From Poa pratensis (lineage: Eukaryota; Streptophyta; Magnoliopsida; Poales; Poaceae): DNA of 64,000 bases. The notes beneath the pieces are model-generated. The model was not told where the DNA came from. It worked only from the letters and a program-made list of their open reading frames with translations, and did no database searches. The translations under genes were made by a program, and so were the position numbers. This document shows positions 1-11,760 of the stretch, one piece after another (positions within the stretch are counted from its first letter, which is position 1; the number at the start of each line of letters is the position of its first letter). The stretch is from positions 62,300,437 through 62,364,436 of the forward strand of contig CAMZMU010000040.1 of NCBI GenBank assembly GCA_947311845.1, in the 5' to 3' direction.

Positions 1-105
1 TTGTTGCTAAATGAGTGAATCAACACACTAAAACATGTCTACGTACGTACGAATCTAGACAAATCTAAAAAGTCTAGAAAGTCTTATATTGTGGAACGGA
101 GGGAG
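1..105. mobile_element. Stowaway-type MITE, one end visible
   Basis: On the minus strand the element begins after a TA dinucleotide (106-107) with CTCCCTCCGTTCC, the usual terminal inverted repeat of Triticeae Stowaway (Tc1/Mariner) MITEs. The other end lies outside the window or is degraded. It sits in the intron just after the last visible exon of the arginine methyltransferase gene. The terminal sequence is seen; the family call is from knowledge. Confidence 0.7.
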
Positions 106-115
106 TAGTCCATAC

Positions 116-2067
116 CAATCGTATCTCGTCTTGTAATGGGTCACATTGCATTGCGTGTTGCTGTAGCTTCACGGAAACAATATTTTCCATCCCATCAGGA
201 GTAAGCCAGACACCATCTGCAGCATTTGCTTCATTGTTGTGCAAATCATGCATCTTCCACAAGAATGTACTTTCAACTAACTATGATGCACAAGGAAAAC
301 AAAAAAATCCAGTACAAACTAATCAAGCATTGGTTCCTTAGAAACTATCCAGGTGAAATCCATATTAAACAAAGCAGAGGAAACATACCTGTCCGTATGT
401 AGTGGCTCGATATGGAACTGTCTTCGGATTTTTCGCTGATAACATATCGTGAGCTTGCTGTAGACTAGGTATGAGACCCTCACCCAACAGCTCAGAATCA
501 AGAATTTCACTCACCTGCAAAACACACAGTATGCTTTGTCAAAACAACGATAATTAAAATATGCAATAGCAGCAGAAGTCTAATGCAACAGATGCTGCGC
601 ATAAATCCCTAACTACTGAATAACTAACGAATATTACAAAAAAATGTTATCAAATAACAAAAACAAAACTGAAGAAATCAATCAATATAAAGTTCCCAAC
701 ACAGAAAGTGCGTACTACATTCTTGCTAAGTGGGACCTGTCAATGAATCAACTGAAATAGCCAAATATGAAGACTGGTAATTCCGATTTAGTATATGGGG
801 AGACAGTTGACGAAGCATATTAAAGAGTATTAATATTACGCTAGGTCAATTGACTGGATAAATATGGATAGTATCGGAGAAGCATCCAATAGTAGAACAA
901 GAGTACAAGTTAAGCTAAAACAAAGTCCTACCAGTATATCAGCTGGTGAATCAAGCTCAACTCCAACTCTGAGCTCATCTGAGCGCTTATGAAAAACTTT
1001 CACCTTATTTTCCATCTCGTTGGCTCTCAGTACCTTCCGCAACAACTTGCCCATGGGAAGATAGGATTCACATGCTGACACAGTACCCCTACCTTCACCT
1101 CTCACAGTTCCCAAAGCTCGGGCAGACATCATGGAGAGCAATCCGGTCCCAGCTCTGAACCATCAAAAACATCAGTGTGCATTCTTATTTTTTCTGCTAA
1201 ACATAGATTGTGTAGCCAACCCAGCGTTTCCCCCGAAAGTAACATGGCTTTAACACCAATAAATAAATAGTTTGATCAATCATCCCCTAATATAGGAAAC
1301 AATAGAGAAGGAGGACCTACTACGTGTCCACACTACCCATCACAGTCACTGGATCCCAAGCCATGGTTAAACCTGGAGTCCACTTCCTAATCCCACTGTA
1401 TTTAAATGTTTGCATTTTTTTTTTTTGCGAATGAAAATGCTAGCATATTTGATCCAATATGCAAAGCAACCCAAGTGTAAACGAAGAATGATCCTAGCAG
1501 GTTTAAGCTAACTCCCTAACTGCAACTGCAATTTGGTACTATATTGTTTAGGGCTCCTTGGAGGTATCTTCTGTCAAAGATATTCCTAAGAGAAAAAATG
1601 TAACCATGTTCCTTGATTGAAAAAGATAAGTCGATTATGATCCCACACCCCGTCACTCCAGCTGAATAACGTGTTATTCATTTCAAATACTAGTGAAACT
1701 TGTGCTGCAAGCTGAAGTATGCTCACCCGATGTCGAGGACGCGGGCGGAAGGGTCAGTGATGGTGGCTTCGATGGCGCGGCGGTACGCACTGTTGCGGGC
1801 GTTGTCATTGAGCATGTCGACGTAGGAGGTGGCGGCGAGGAGCTGCCTCTGCGAGGCCGGCGTAGGGCGAGGAGGTGCCTCCCCCTCCCCGTTAGCTTCC
1901 TCGTCGACGACGAGCCACTCGGAGTCGCCGGTGAGCGGGTTGAGGCGGAGCTGGAAGGCGCGGGACGGCCCGGCGGGGGTGGAGGACATTCTTCGGCGGC
2001 CCAGGAGGACGAGGAGGTTACGTACGGCGGGCGGCGGCGGGGCCAGGCCGACGAGGCAGCTCGGCAT
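116..2067 (-). CDS. PRMT7: Protein arginine N-methyltransferase 7 type, 5' exons only
   Basis: Transfers methyl groups from S-adenosylmethionine to arginine in proteins. Four exons are read: 1727-2067, 932-1154, 389-514 and 116-280. All are joined by GT-AG introns in one frame, giving 285 codons; the rest lies left of the window. Motif I, VLDIG-AGTGLLSMM, is split by the first intron. The double-E loop SEILDSELLGEG spans exon 3. Residues after it (WKMHDLHNNEANAADGVWL) fit the plant PRMT7/PRMT1.6 group, whose proteins run to about 700 residues with two methyltransferase cores. Start chosen at 2067 (MPSCLVG); a second in-frame ATG at 1989 (MSSTPAGPS) matches the usual plant start better, so the N-terminal 26 residues are uncertain. 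It is divergent from the E2 gene. No breaks are seen. Confidence 0.88.
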
Positions 2068-3201
2068 GAACGAGGGGGTTCCGCCGCCACCGCCACCGCC
2101 GTCTAGGGTTTTGCAGTTAGAGGGAGCAAGATGGCGATTTCGCGAAATGGTCCCTGAAGACGCGCATATTTGTGCGCCCAGGGCCTGTTTCGAACACCAG
2201 TCTCTTTGAGGGGGATCTTTCAATAAATCTTCATTTTTTTTCATCATTGTTATTAGGCATGAAAAAGGAAACCATGGCACAAAATATGATACTGTACTCC
2301 GAGAAAAAAAAACGTTGCATTTACACTAACCAACTAAGGCGCAAAAATGGAGATCTCACTAAAGGTAGTCATTGCCCAATGCACTATATTGTACTCCCTC
2401 TGTTTCAAAATACTTTACACAACTTTATCCACATACGAATGTATTTAGACATGTTTAAGAGCTAGATACATCCATATATAGTCAAATGGAAGTCAAGTAT
2501 TTTGGAACAGAGTGAGTACTAGGTGACAGTGATTTAATTATGGCTTCTCTTATGTCCACTTGTTATGCTTGTGGAAGCTATACCTATTTTTTTCATGAGT
2601 TTATTTTCTTAATTTAGATGTCAAATTGGAATGATATGCTTACCATATGAGTACCAACAGAAGTCTACTTTGAGTTCTCTTGTGTCGTTGTCGAAAGGAG
2701 AATTCAAAGAGAAATTTAGATTGTCATCTGGGACCACGACCAGAAACAATGCAGGCAACAAATTTATTGGCTGACTTGTACAAAAATTATGACTTGTATA
2801 TGCATGTTTCCACACTTTGACATGGCTTTGTAGCAATGGGAAACATCAAACTATCTTTGCGGTGCAATTGGATCCTCACATTTCACTCAAAAAGAACATC
2901 GACCACGCTATAATCTAATGTATTCACATAAACACTTTTGTTGTTATTGTTATTGTTGTCGTTCATGATGTGAGGTGGCAACAGGGTGAGTATTTTATTT
3001 TGATGATGTGGCGACTAACCAAATATACCCCTAAAAAATCACGTATGAACAAAATGAGCAGGCTCCTGAGGCCCTGACCCTGAACAGCGCACCAACCGCT
3101 TCCTCCTCCCATCCTCGCGGTTCATTCCTTTTTCTCCATCGGCGAGGACCCGGAAAGGCTTCCGATCTCCGCCAATTCCGTCGCCGTCGCCGGCGCCCAC
3201 C
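2068..3201. promoter_or_regulatory. Shared divergent promoter region, PRMT7 / E2
   Basis: This 1.1-kb interval separates the start codons of two genes read outward in opposite directions, so it must hold both promoters. It contains one Stowaway MITE in the middle. No clear TATA box was identified for either gene. The stretch from about 2520 to 3000 is AT-rich and shows no reading frame worth reporting. Confidence 0.55.
2393..2519. mobile_element. Stowaway-like MITE
   Basis: The left end reads TACTCCCTCTGTTTCAAAAT and the right end reversed reads TACTCACTCTGTTCCAAAAT. This gives an inverted repeat of about 20 bases with TA at both outer edges and a body of about 125 bp. It is typical of Triticeae Stowaway elements. 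It lies midway between the divergent PRMT7 and E2 starts. Ends are accurate to a few bases. Confidence 0.75.
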
Positions 3202-6200
3202 ATGGCGCTCCTCCTACGCCACTCCCGCAAGGTACCCCTCCCTCCCTTTGTCGTCGGCAGCGCCTCCCACTTTGCTGGAATCGCTCTGGTGATCTGGTCC
3301 CGCCTACCCCCAATCCGCCGCTGGCGGCTCCCATCTCGTACGATCCGATCTATGGCTTGAAATAGCACCCAGCAAATAGACACGGCCTAGCAGCAAAATT
3401 ATGGCAGATTGATCGGACAAGCCTTACGCCTTCTTGGCGACGAATTAGGTGGAGAGGTCCTTTTGACTCCTTGTCCTGAATTTTAAGTCCTCGCGGAGGA
3501 GAAGTAGATGTGGACCATTAGGTTGCGGCGATCAATTTAAATCATGGGTTTTGTTCGATGTTCGATGAACCCTGTAGTGAAATTACATCGCAACTCCCGA
3601 GTGGATTGCTTGGCGATGTTCGATGGCTGGTGTGGTTTGTAACTTGCTGATTACTCTCCGTCACTTTAAGTAGACTAGTTGGCATGTACGTGCAATGCAC
3701 GTCTTCATAATTAAAATGACAATTTACAAGTAGTAAAGACATATTAGGGTCGACACGGATTACTTCTTTTACACTTTTGCATCAGTTATGGATTTATATT
3801 GCAAAGAGAATGAAACTTATGTAATCATCATGGAGCACACAAATATCACAACGAAGCCAACAGAACGGGTGCGTGGCAATGAAGGTGTGTTGCTTGGTCG
3901 GATTTTTGGCAAAAAAATTGTCATATCTTTTTTTTGCGAAACACAGTACAACGCAAGCGCTCATAAACACGCGCACACACTCACCCCTATGAACGCACGC
4001 ACGCACACCCTACCCCTATGAGCACCTCCGAGAGACTGAGCCGGCGGGTCGAGTCTTGAGATTGACGAAGTCACCACGGGCGCCTCGCTGTCGACGGGAA
4101 CGTCGCCTCCCACTGAAGAATATTCCGCCTTAAATGAGAAACACCAGCGTCAAACCTGGGGTTTGAACTCTGGTGGGCTGGGGGTACAACCACCCACCTA
4201 ACCATCTTGCCACAGGCAAGTTCTCAAAAAAATTGTCATATCCTCAATGTCCTCAATGTCACACTCTGACACTCGTATCCTTCGGCGCGACATTTAGCGA
4301 CGGCAGTGCCTCGAACATCATCACATGCATGTAGAGGGGAAGAGAAAGAGTGCAAGAAGCAGGCAACCAATATGAAGGTTGTCGCCATCCTCATTGCTGC
4401 TGTCGTGGAATATGCCCTTAGCGCCATGGGATTCACGTGGCGCTAGCGAAACTACACCCCCAGGCAAGGAAGGAGGAGCACAAATCTGAATTCATTTTGT
4501 GAAACACGATCAATAAATATTATCAAATTATGATGTCAATAAGACAACACCTGATTCAAAAGTATTCTCACAAACCAACAATCAAGAAAATTGACTTCCT
4601 ATTTATATAAGTGGGGATTAATATATGTACCTTTGCAAAAACCTGGATCAACCGACTTTTCAAACAATTTTAAGTCATTTTTATCGCAGTAAATATGTAA
4701 AAGACAAACAAATAAGCATGTTCTCCAACAAGCACGAAAGTCACAGACCTGATGAAATTATCTAGAAATCAAATAGCAAGCAAATCGAAGATATCTGAAG
4801 ATCAAACCCAATAATCAGTCGTATTCTCTTGGCCAATAATTACATGAGATGCAGACTTTAGATCACAGTCGGTTCATATTTCATTTTTTATGATTCAACA
4901 AACTGAATAAGAGTATACATTCTTTGAACAAGGATGGGATTGTCAGGCTAGAGATTGACCCACCTAAAAATTTCCTCTGCCTTTACCTGACGGGATGATG
5001 CAGCCGTTCCTGTCCGGCTTCATCCGCGTACGGCAGTGCGCGGTGTGCACATCGGCAGCCGAGGCCCATGGATAGCTTGGAGGTGGTACTGGGTTCCTGG
5101 CACACGGCCTGCGGCAGAACCAGCGCCTATTTCGCACAGAAGACCAACGTCGCTGGCTAGTCCGGCCACCGCTGCCGCTGCCGCAAGAGGAGGCCCTAGT
5201 ACGCCCGGCGTCGGGAGGCGATCTGGGGGCTACTTAAAGGTACTACAACATCCCATGGAGAGGTAGCAGGAGGAGGCACGTCCTCGGGGCTTCTCGCCGG
5301 TGGCCGCTGCGAGTCCCGTCGGGAGGAGAGTCAGAGAGCGGATGGCGTAGGTGCGTTGCGACTTGCGTGTAAAAAGCAAGCAGAGAAAAAACGTTTCGGG
5401 TTGGTTTGTGTTGAGTTGCTCAACATTGTTGGAGCGATCCGGTCCGTTGATCTGACATTGGACGGGTTAAATTTAATGTATCCGTAATATGTTTGCTCTT
5501 TTAATAGTAATATAGATAGATTCGCCCCCGTCACATGTATTGTTTTCGTATGCTCATAGTTGCACGTATTTCACTTATGCAGTTGCAAAGAGTGCACGGT
5601 GTCCTGGATTGCGAGCGTGGGAGCATCGCTCGGCACTTCTCTGCCACTGCCTGCTCCACTGCTGTGAAGGAAGACAGTAAGTGCTCTCTCTCTCTCTCTC
5701 TATCTGTATTCCTGTGGCATATTGATAAACTGTTTTTGTGAAAAAAAAATGGAACTCTTCGGTTAAACCTAGCTTGATATGCTGCCCGAGTCCCAATGGA
5801 CGTTTTATCAGTTCAGTACTCATGGTATGCCAGCGTTAATTACACCTCACTACCTAGTCGTAGTATTGTACAAGAAAGAATGCAAATGTTTTGTGCTTAT
5901 GGTTCAGTACCGTACCAGCCTACTGTCATCAATGCTGGTGGAATAGGGCTCAGAGTTTTAGTACCCTGCTACGATATAACAGCCATAACAAACAGTTACC
6001 CACTTGCCACAGGAGAGCTCTACCTCTGACAGTAATGGCGGATCTTGAAGTAGGACATGGAGGGGTGCAATCTGATGAAATTTTCTGTCTAAGCGTTATA
6101 AAAGGGGGCTAGTTTACTATTGACTTATCACCTGTAAAACGGAGTAGTTGCTTAACAAATCTTCTGCCCTTCTAAATGTGATATGAACTGAATATCCATT

Positions 6201-9200
6201 TCGTCTTTTTTTAAACAACTGAGATGTTGGCAATAGAAATACAATTAGTTACCGTACTACTCGCCTCACTAGCTCTTCTAAAAGGGAAGCCCGCTCTCAC
6301 TAGTTATAATCCAATGTATACAGAATTACAGATTGCCTTTTTTTTATGAACCTTCCATAGAGTGCAACACATTATTTTGGTTTTAGTGTGTGAAACGATA
6401 ATTTCCTATCTCACTGGCTTGCTTATCGTTAAAATAAAATTTACTGGTCTTGCCCTGCTGCAGCTGTCTCAAGTTCTAGTGTTCATGGGGAGTACGGGAG
6501 AAAAGTTGGAAGCTCAAGCATGTTCCAAGACGGGCAGTCTGGAAAAGGTCTTCATACCTTCAAGGTCATGCAGTTGTAATTAAAATCTTACTTCTTTAAT
6601 TGGACGCCTAGTTCTTTATTCTGACTTCAGTTGGCTGTCCCATCTTTTCTTTTCGCAGGTATCAGCACGAGATGCAAGGGGAAGCTACAGTTCCAAGCGA
6701 ATGCCAATCGCTGCTACTGGGGTCAATAGCTTGTTCTCATGGTATGTACTTTTGTCTGTGTTTTTCCCCTTCCATGTCCATGTATTATGTGCAGTTCATT
6801 ATAGTTGTAACCCTGTTTTGACTGTTTGTTGCTATTTATCAGTGGGCAGGTAGTTTTGGCAAGACAGTTTTCGAGTGGTGCAGGTATCTTCCTCTCTTAG
6901 TCATGCTGCCTAATGGCATCAAACTTTGAGTTATGAGATGGTACAGACAAGTTGATATCTTCATAAAGCGCTTAACAAAGTTATACACTGTTGCAGATTT
7001 GCCAGCGCATGAGGAAATCGGGATGCCTTCTCTCTCACCTACTATGACTGAGGTAATTTACTCAAAATTAGAAATAAAAGAATAATGACAGAAAATAAAG
7101 CACGACGATTGTCTATATGGTATAAAAAACTTTTTAATGGCCTGTAGGGAAATATTGCAAGGTGGGTGAAGAAGGAAGGAGACAAAGTTTCACCTGGTGA
7201 AGTTCTTTGCGAAGTGGAGACCGTAAGTATTGTTTCTTTCCATGTACACCCAGGACACGACTTGTGCAGTGAGATAATTGTCAAGCACATGTGGTGACTA
7301 GGATAAAGCTACCGTGGAGATGGAATGCATGGAGGAAGGCTATCTTGCTAAAATTGTTTGTGGAGATGGCGCAAAAGAGATCAAAGTTGGCGAGGTACAT
7401 ATCTGATGTATAGGAGACACTTCTTTTTGCCACCTTTCATGACATAGTTATTGGCTTGTTACTAATGCCCATATGTTTATTTGTGAACTAGATTATTTGC
7501 ATAACTGTGGAAGAGGAGGGGGACATTGAGAAATTTAAGGATTACAAGGCTTCGTCTTCTGCTTCAGCTGCAGCTGCAGCTCCAGCTGAATCGAAACCCC
7601 AATCAGAGCCCGCAGAACCAAAAGAGGAGAAGAAAGAACTGTCCAAGGCTCCCGAGCCAAAGGCTACAAAGACTGAAGAGTCAGGGGATCGCTTATTCTC
7701 CAGTCCTGTTGCTAGAAAATTGGCAGAAGACAACAACGTAAGTAGCTTACGTTTCAGCTATCCAGGCAGTTTATGAGGGAATGCAGCTTTTGACCTTCAA
7801 ATTTGTGAACAGGTACCGCTTTCAAGCTTAAAAGGTACTGGTCCAGATGGGCGTATTTTGAAGGCAGACATTGAGGATTACTTGTGTATGCTCTCTTCTG
7901 TTTATTTTAGTCTCTGCCAATGGAAAACAAAATCACTCCCACAAAAACAGAGCATGATTAGTCATGAATCATGTTAACTTAGGGGGTGGGGTTGTGGTTA
8001 TGGTACACACAACTTTTGATGACATGAAAATTTAGCACTTTTTTCTCCATCCTCATCTTTTCACTCACCACCACTCATTTCTAGGAAACTTAGTGGATGG
8101 TCGAAAGAAGTGTTTGAAGTTTTTAATTTAAATAAACATTTATCAGTTTAGTTAGCAAGTAGAACTTACGTTACATCGACTAATGAACTTGTACTTATGC
8201 TTGACGAAGCTTCTGTAGACAAGGGTGCGAAGAAAGAAGCTGCAGCAGCTCCAGGACTAGGCTATGTGGATCTTCCGAATACACAAATAAGGAAGGTAAG
8301 ATCAGTGCCATGAGATTCTTCGAACTTTGTTCGAACATACTTGTTGCTTATGGTGCGCTCTACTTGTATTGATAGCTTCTAATTTTTATTTTGCTCAGGT
8401 CACTGCAAACCGCTTGCTGCAATCTAAGCAGACCATTCCTCACTACTATCTGACAGTTGAGAGTCGTGTTGACAATCTTATGAAGTATGTAATTTTTCAA
8501 ACATTTACTTTTTTATCTTACACATACCCATTTTTGTGTGAATTAGATAGATAATTTGCTCAACCATTGTTTCGGATATTTAGCCCTATATTTTATTTGT
8601 GCCATTATTCTGCTGGAAGGCTTCTTAGATGGAAGATCCATTAATTATTTTTTTCTATTCAGATTGCGGAGCGAGTTGAACCCTCTGCAGGAGGCCTCTG
8701 GTGGGAAGAAGATATCTATAAATGATCTTGTTATTAAGGTAAGTTTTGATGTATGGTGGTTTCTGAGGCTCCTTTTCCTAGTAATAATCGAGTGCAGACT
8801 TGGGGAGTGTACAGGCAATGCGTTGGTTTACCTGAGCTATAGGAAATGTATGCCGAATAAGTTTATCGTGGGTTCTTCATGCAATTCGCAGTTGCTTGTA
8901 TGCCTCCATGCTACAGTGTTGAACTGATTGTTGCTCAATATGCAGGCTGCAGCATTGTCTCTTCGTAAGGTTCCCGCGTGTAACAGTTCCTGGATGAACG
9001 ATTATATTCGCCAGTAAGATATACTAGAAAATAGACCAATTAAACTGGGAGGTTCATTCTTTACTCAGAATGTGATGCATTTTCATCTATTTTTCTCGCA
9101 GGTATCACAATGTGAACATTAACGTTGCTGTACAAACTGAGCAGGGTTTGTTTGTTCCAGTAGTTAAGGTAGGTTGTTTGATTTGGTACTAAATTGATCA

Positions 9201-9882
9201 TGCTATTTTTATGCCATCTGCTCCTTTAACGTGGATACTATTTGCACAGGACGCAGACAAGAAAGGATTGGCTACTATTGCCGATGAGGTGAAGCAGTTG
9301 GCTCTAAGAGCAAGGGATAACCGTCTAAAACCAGCAGATCAGGAGGTGTGGACTATCGACTGAATTTAAACTTGGCTGTATTCTAGTATTTGTCGTTGAC
9401 AGTTTTGATGATGCTGTGCTTTGCAGGGCGGCACTTTCACTGTCTCAAATTTGGGAGGTCCTTTCGGGATTAAGCAATTCTGTGCCATCGTAAATCCTCC
9501 CCAATCAGCAATTTTGGCGATTGGCTCTGGTAATATGTCGCTGAATAGTTGATAGTCCTTATCGGAACAACTCTATTACTTACCAAGCTAACATATGGCT
9601 GGAAATTTCTTTGGAGCAGCTGAGAAGAGGGTGATCCCTGGAGCCGAGGGCCAGTTCGAAGTCGGGTCCTTCATGTCAGCCACGCTAAGCTGCGACCACC
9701 GGGTTATCGATGGTACTTTTCTTTTCCTGTCAACTCTGAATCAGTGGATGTTGCTTCTCATTCGTATGCACGGCAAAGGTTTTTCTCTGATTACCACTCT
9801 TCCGTTTCTCAGGTGCCATTGGCGCGGAATGGTGAAAACATTCAAGGGCTACCTCGAGAACCCGAAGACAATGTTGCTGTAG
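3202..9882 (+). CDS. Dihydrolipoyl acetyltransferase (E2) of mitochondrial pyruvate dehydrogenase, 19 exons, frameshift in last exon
   Basis: Core enzyme of the pyruvate dehydrogenase complex: it moves the acetyl group from lipoamide to CoA. Exons: 3202-3231, 5583-5676, 6464-6564, 6659-6741, 6843-6883, 6997-7052, 7148-7222, 7302-7394, 7492-7737, 7813-7885, 8210-8295, 8399-8484, 8663-8738, 8946-9013, 9102-9168, 9250-9345, 9427-9529, 9620-9712, 9813 on. The order is an Arg/Ser-rich mitochondrial presequence; one lipoyl domain (ETDKATVEM, lipoyl Lys about 162); an Ala/Pro/Lys linker; an E1/E3-binding domain ([14 protein letters not shown], about 258-297); and the catalytic domain ending in DHRVIDG (His518, Asp522). 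One base is missing near 9830: the frame stops at 9833-9835 (529 residues), and the expected C-terminus ([14 protein letters not shown]) continues in another frame to the stop at 9880-9882. The cause may be a sequence error or a real truncation. Intron 1 is inflated by a Helitron. Confidence 0.9.
3675..5520 (-). mobile_element. Helitron in intron 1 of the E2 gene
   Basis: Read on the minus strand the element starts TCTATCTATATTACTATTAA after a host A (5521). It ends CTAG before a host T (3674), the A/T target expected for Helitrons. Nine bases inside the 3' end is a perfect hairpin, ACGTGCA-T-TGCACGT (3688-3702), the hallmark terminator. Length is 1,846 bp with no helicase gene, so it is non-autonomous. 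It carries a SINE (3928-4224) and a GC-rich stretch at about 4980-5340, possibly captured gene sequence, whose origin I cannot name. Ends are seen directly; the class is from established Helitron rules. Confidence 0.8.
3928..4224 (-). mobile_element. tRNA-derived SINE with 18-bp target duplication
   Basis: The body is flanked by identical 18-base copies CAAAAAAATTGTCATATC at 3910-3927 and 4225-4242. Read on the minus strand it has a pol III A box (TGGCAAGATGG) near its 5' end, a B box (AGTTCAAACCCC) about 45 bases on, and an A-rich 3' tail. This resembles the Au SINE family of Triticeae, though the family name is from memory. It inserted into the Helitron after that element had formed. Confidence 0.85.
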
Positions 9883-9948
9883 GGGCTATTTTCTTTCTGC
9901 TGTAAATGAGGACGATGGGAGCGATTTTTTCTTTATAGGGCTCTCATT

Positions 9949-9954
9949 AATAAA
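9949..9954 (+). terminator. Poly(A) signal of the E2 gene
   Basis: A canonical AATAAA lies 67 bases after the 9880-9882 stop of the E2 gene. No competing signal is closer. Confidence 0.6.
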
Positions 9955-10460
9955 GATCACAGAATAACCACGTCTCATTTTTTTTCCCCGCCATTTGGTT
10001 TGGCGGTGTTTAACCTCGGGGATGAGGGATGGAGACCAAGAGCAGACTGAGCAGGGTCAGCACAGACTGTTTAACTTATTCTTGGCAAACAGCAAATGCA
10101 ATTCTTTTCCGAAATTACATGGCTGGTGGAATATTCGTTGACTTGTGTGCCGGTTTCTGCCAAATCTGAGATAAGAAGTATCGCAAGGCGCCACGGTTTT
10201 GTATTCTGACCATGTGGATTATTTTTTCAATGGTAGGTGAAGTATCTGTCGACAGTGAGACGCTTGTTAAGTGTCTGCCTGTTTATACACGATGTAACTA
10301 TTGTGATTGCTTAAAGGCGGCAAGTTTCAGACGCACTCTTTTCCTTTTCAGGGTATCTACGGGGACTGAAAAGGTTTTTAATGAGGCGGCTTGCTAACCT
10401 AATATGTGGGGGTGTTAAAGTTTCAAAAAAAAAGAGTTTGCCAAGACGGGTCTCCTGGGC
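9955..10460. other. E2 3' flank, no gene seen
   Basis: Downstream flank between the E2 poly(A) signal and the outer end of the fold-back element. No conserved reading frame, RNA gene or terminal repeat was recognised here. Confidence 0.5.
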
Positions 10461-10594
10461 GTGGCCCAGCTTCTTGCTCGTTTTGCTATGTCACGCACTC
10501 TCAAGAAGCGAGATTGGCTATTAAGCAAGTCCGGGTTTTCTAGGTTAAGCGTTACAAATAAGGTGATGATTACGAGCAGAAAAAAATTATACCA

Positions 10595-10925
10595 AGTGAA
10601 ACAAGATTTTGTGCTTGTGGAACAAATCATGACTATACAAATGAAATAGAAATTATGATAAGGGTAACAAAATATAGGAACAATCTTGGCTAATAGAGGA
10701 ATAAAAGTGTACACCAAGTGGAATAAATATTCAATTACCACCTAACAATTCTAGGCCAGTGGAGAAACAAAGGTTTATACCATTAAGTGGAACAAAAGTT
10801 TAGTTACCGCAGAACATATCCAGACTAACAGGGATACAAAAATTTAGATCGAGAGAAAAAAGTTTAGTTATCGTGAAAAAAAATGATTTGTAGAAGATTT
10901 GAAACAAGTGGAATAAAATTTTAGT
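10595..10925 (+). repeat. Degenerate subterminal repeats, AAGTGGAACAAA type
   Basis: Several diverged copies of a motif close to AAGTGGAACAAAAGTTTAG occur at irregular spacing. A related set occurs at 27290-27560 in the same, not inverted, orientation. The sequence shows the repetition; its role is unknown. Confidence 0.5.
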
Positions 10926-10937
10926 GCGCAGTGATTC

Positions 10938-11420
10938 ATTGTTTCAGTCATTCTCACTTTCTCTTTCTTAGTCTTATTTCCTCATTATTTCTAAGTTCTC
11001 TTTCTCTCATTTTTTTCATTTTTCAGTCGAAGTCTTTTCTCCTGTCATTCTTCATTTTTAAGTCTTTGCTCATTCATATTTCCTCAGTTATTCAGTCCTT
11101 ATCTCAGTTTTTCTCTCAGCGATTCAGTATTTTATGTCATTGATTTAGTGTTCATTATAATTGATTCAGTGATTCAGTCTTTGTTGCCTTTTGTTTTAGT
11201 TATTTATCTCATTGATTCAGTCTTTATCTCGGTTATTCTCTCAGTGATTCAGTCGTTTGTGCCATTGATTCAGTGTTCATTATAATTGATTCAGTTATTC
11301 AGTCATAATTGTCTCACGGATTCTGTTATTTATCTAATTTATTCATTCTTTATCTCAATTATCTCAGTGGTTCAGTCATTTTTATCAGTGTTACAAACTG
11401 TATCTCTATGTCTCAATGTT
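10938..11420 (+). repeat. TGATTCAGT-rich simple array
   Basis: A pyrimidine-rich stretch in which TCAGT and TGATTCAGT recur many times. The inverted counterpart (ACTGAATCA) is at about 26960-27180 in the right arm. The right copy is about half as long, showing that the array changed length after the arms formed. Confidence 0.7.
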
Positions 11421-11760
11421 TGTCTTAGTTATAGTTTAGATTTTTTTGATGGGGTATAGGGGGTCAACATGGGTAACCCTGCCTATCCAACACAAGCTTT
11501 ATTTGGATAGCCGGTCCCAAGCCCGGTAAAAAGGAGGAGGGACAAATGTTTAATGCTTTCCTTTTGGTATGTAACTTGCGTGTATATATATGGCCACAGC
11601 CCTCTCCAAGTAACACACCTCCTTGTTTGTTTCATATTTTCTCTCATCATATCTTCACTATAGAAGGGGGGTGAGGAGGTGCAGTCCTCTCTTTTTTCTG
11701 TGTAGCAGGGTGTAGTGCATGTTTGTTAGTTAGTTTGTTTGTCAGTCAATACCATTTTCC

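Noticed and set aside
1693..2280. Several overlapping GC-rich frames on both strands
   Set aside because: Shadows of PRMT7 exon 1. Only the minus frame ending VLDIG joins in phase to a methyltransferase motif I exon.
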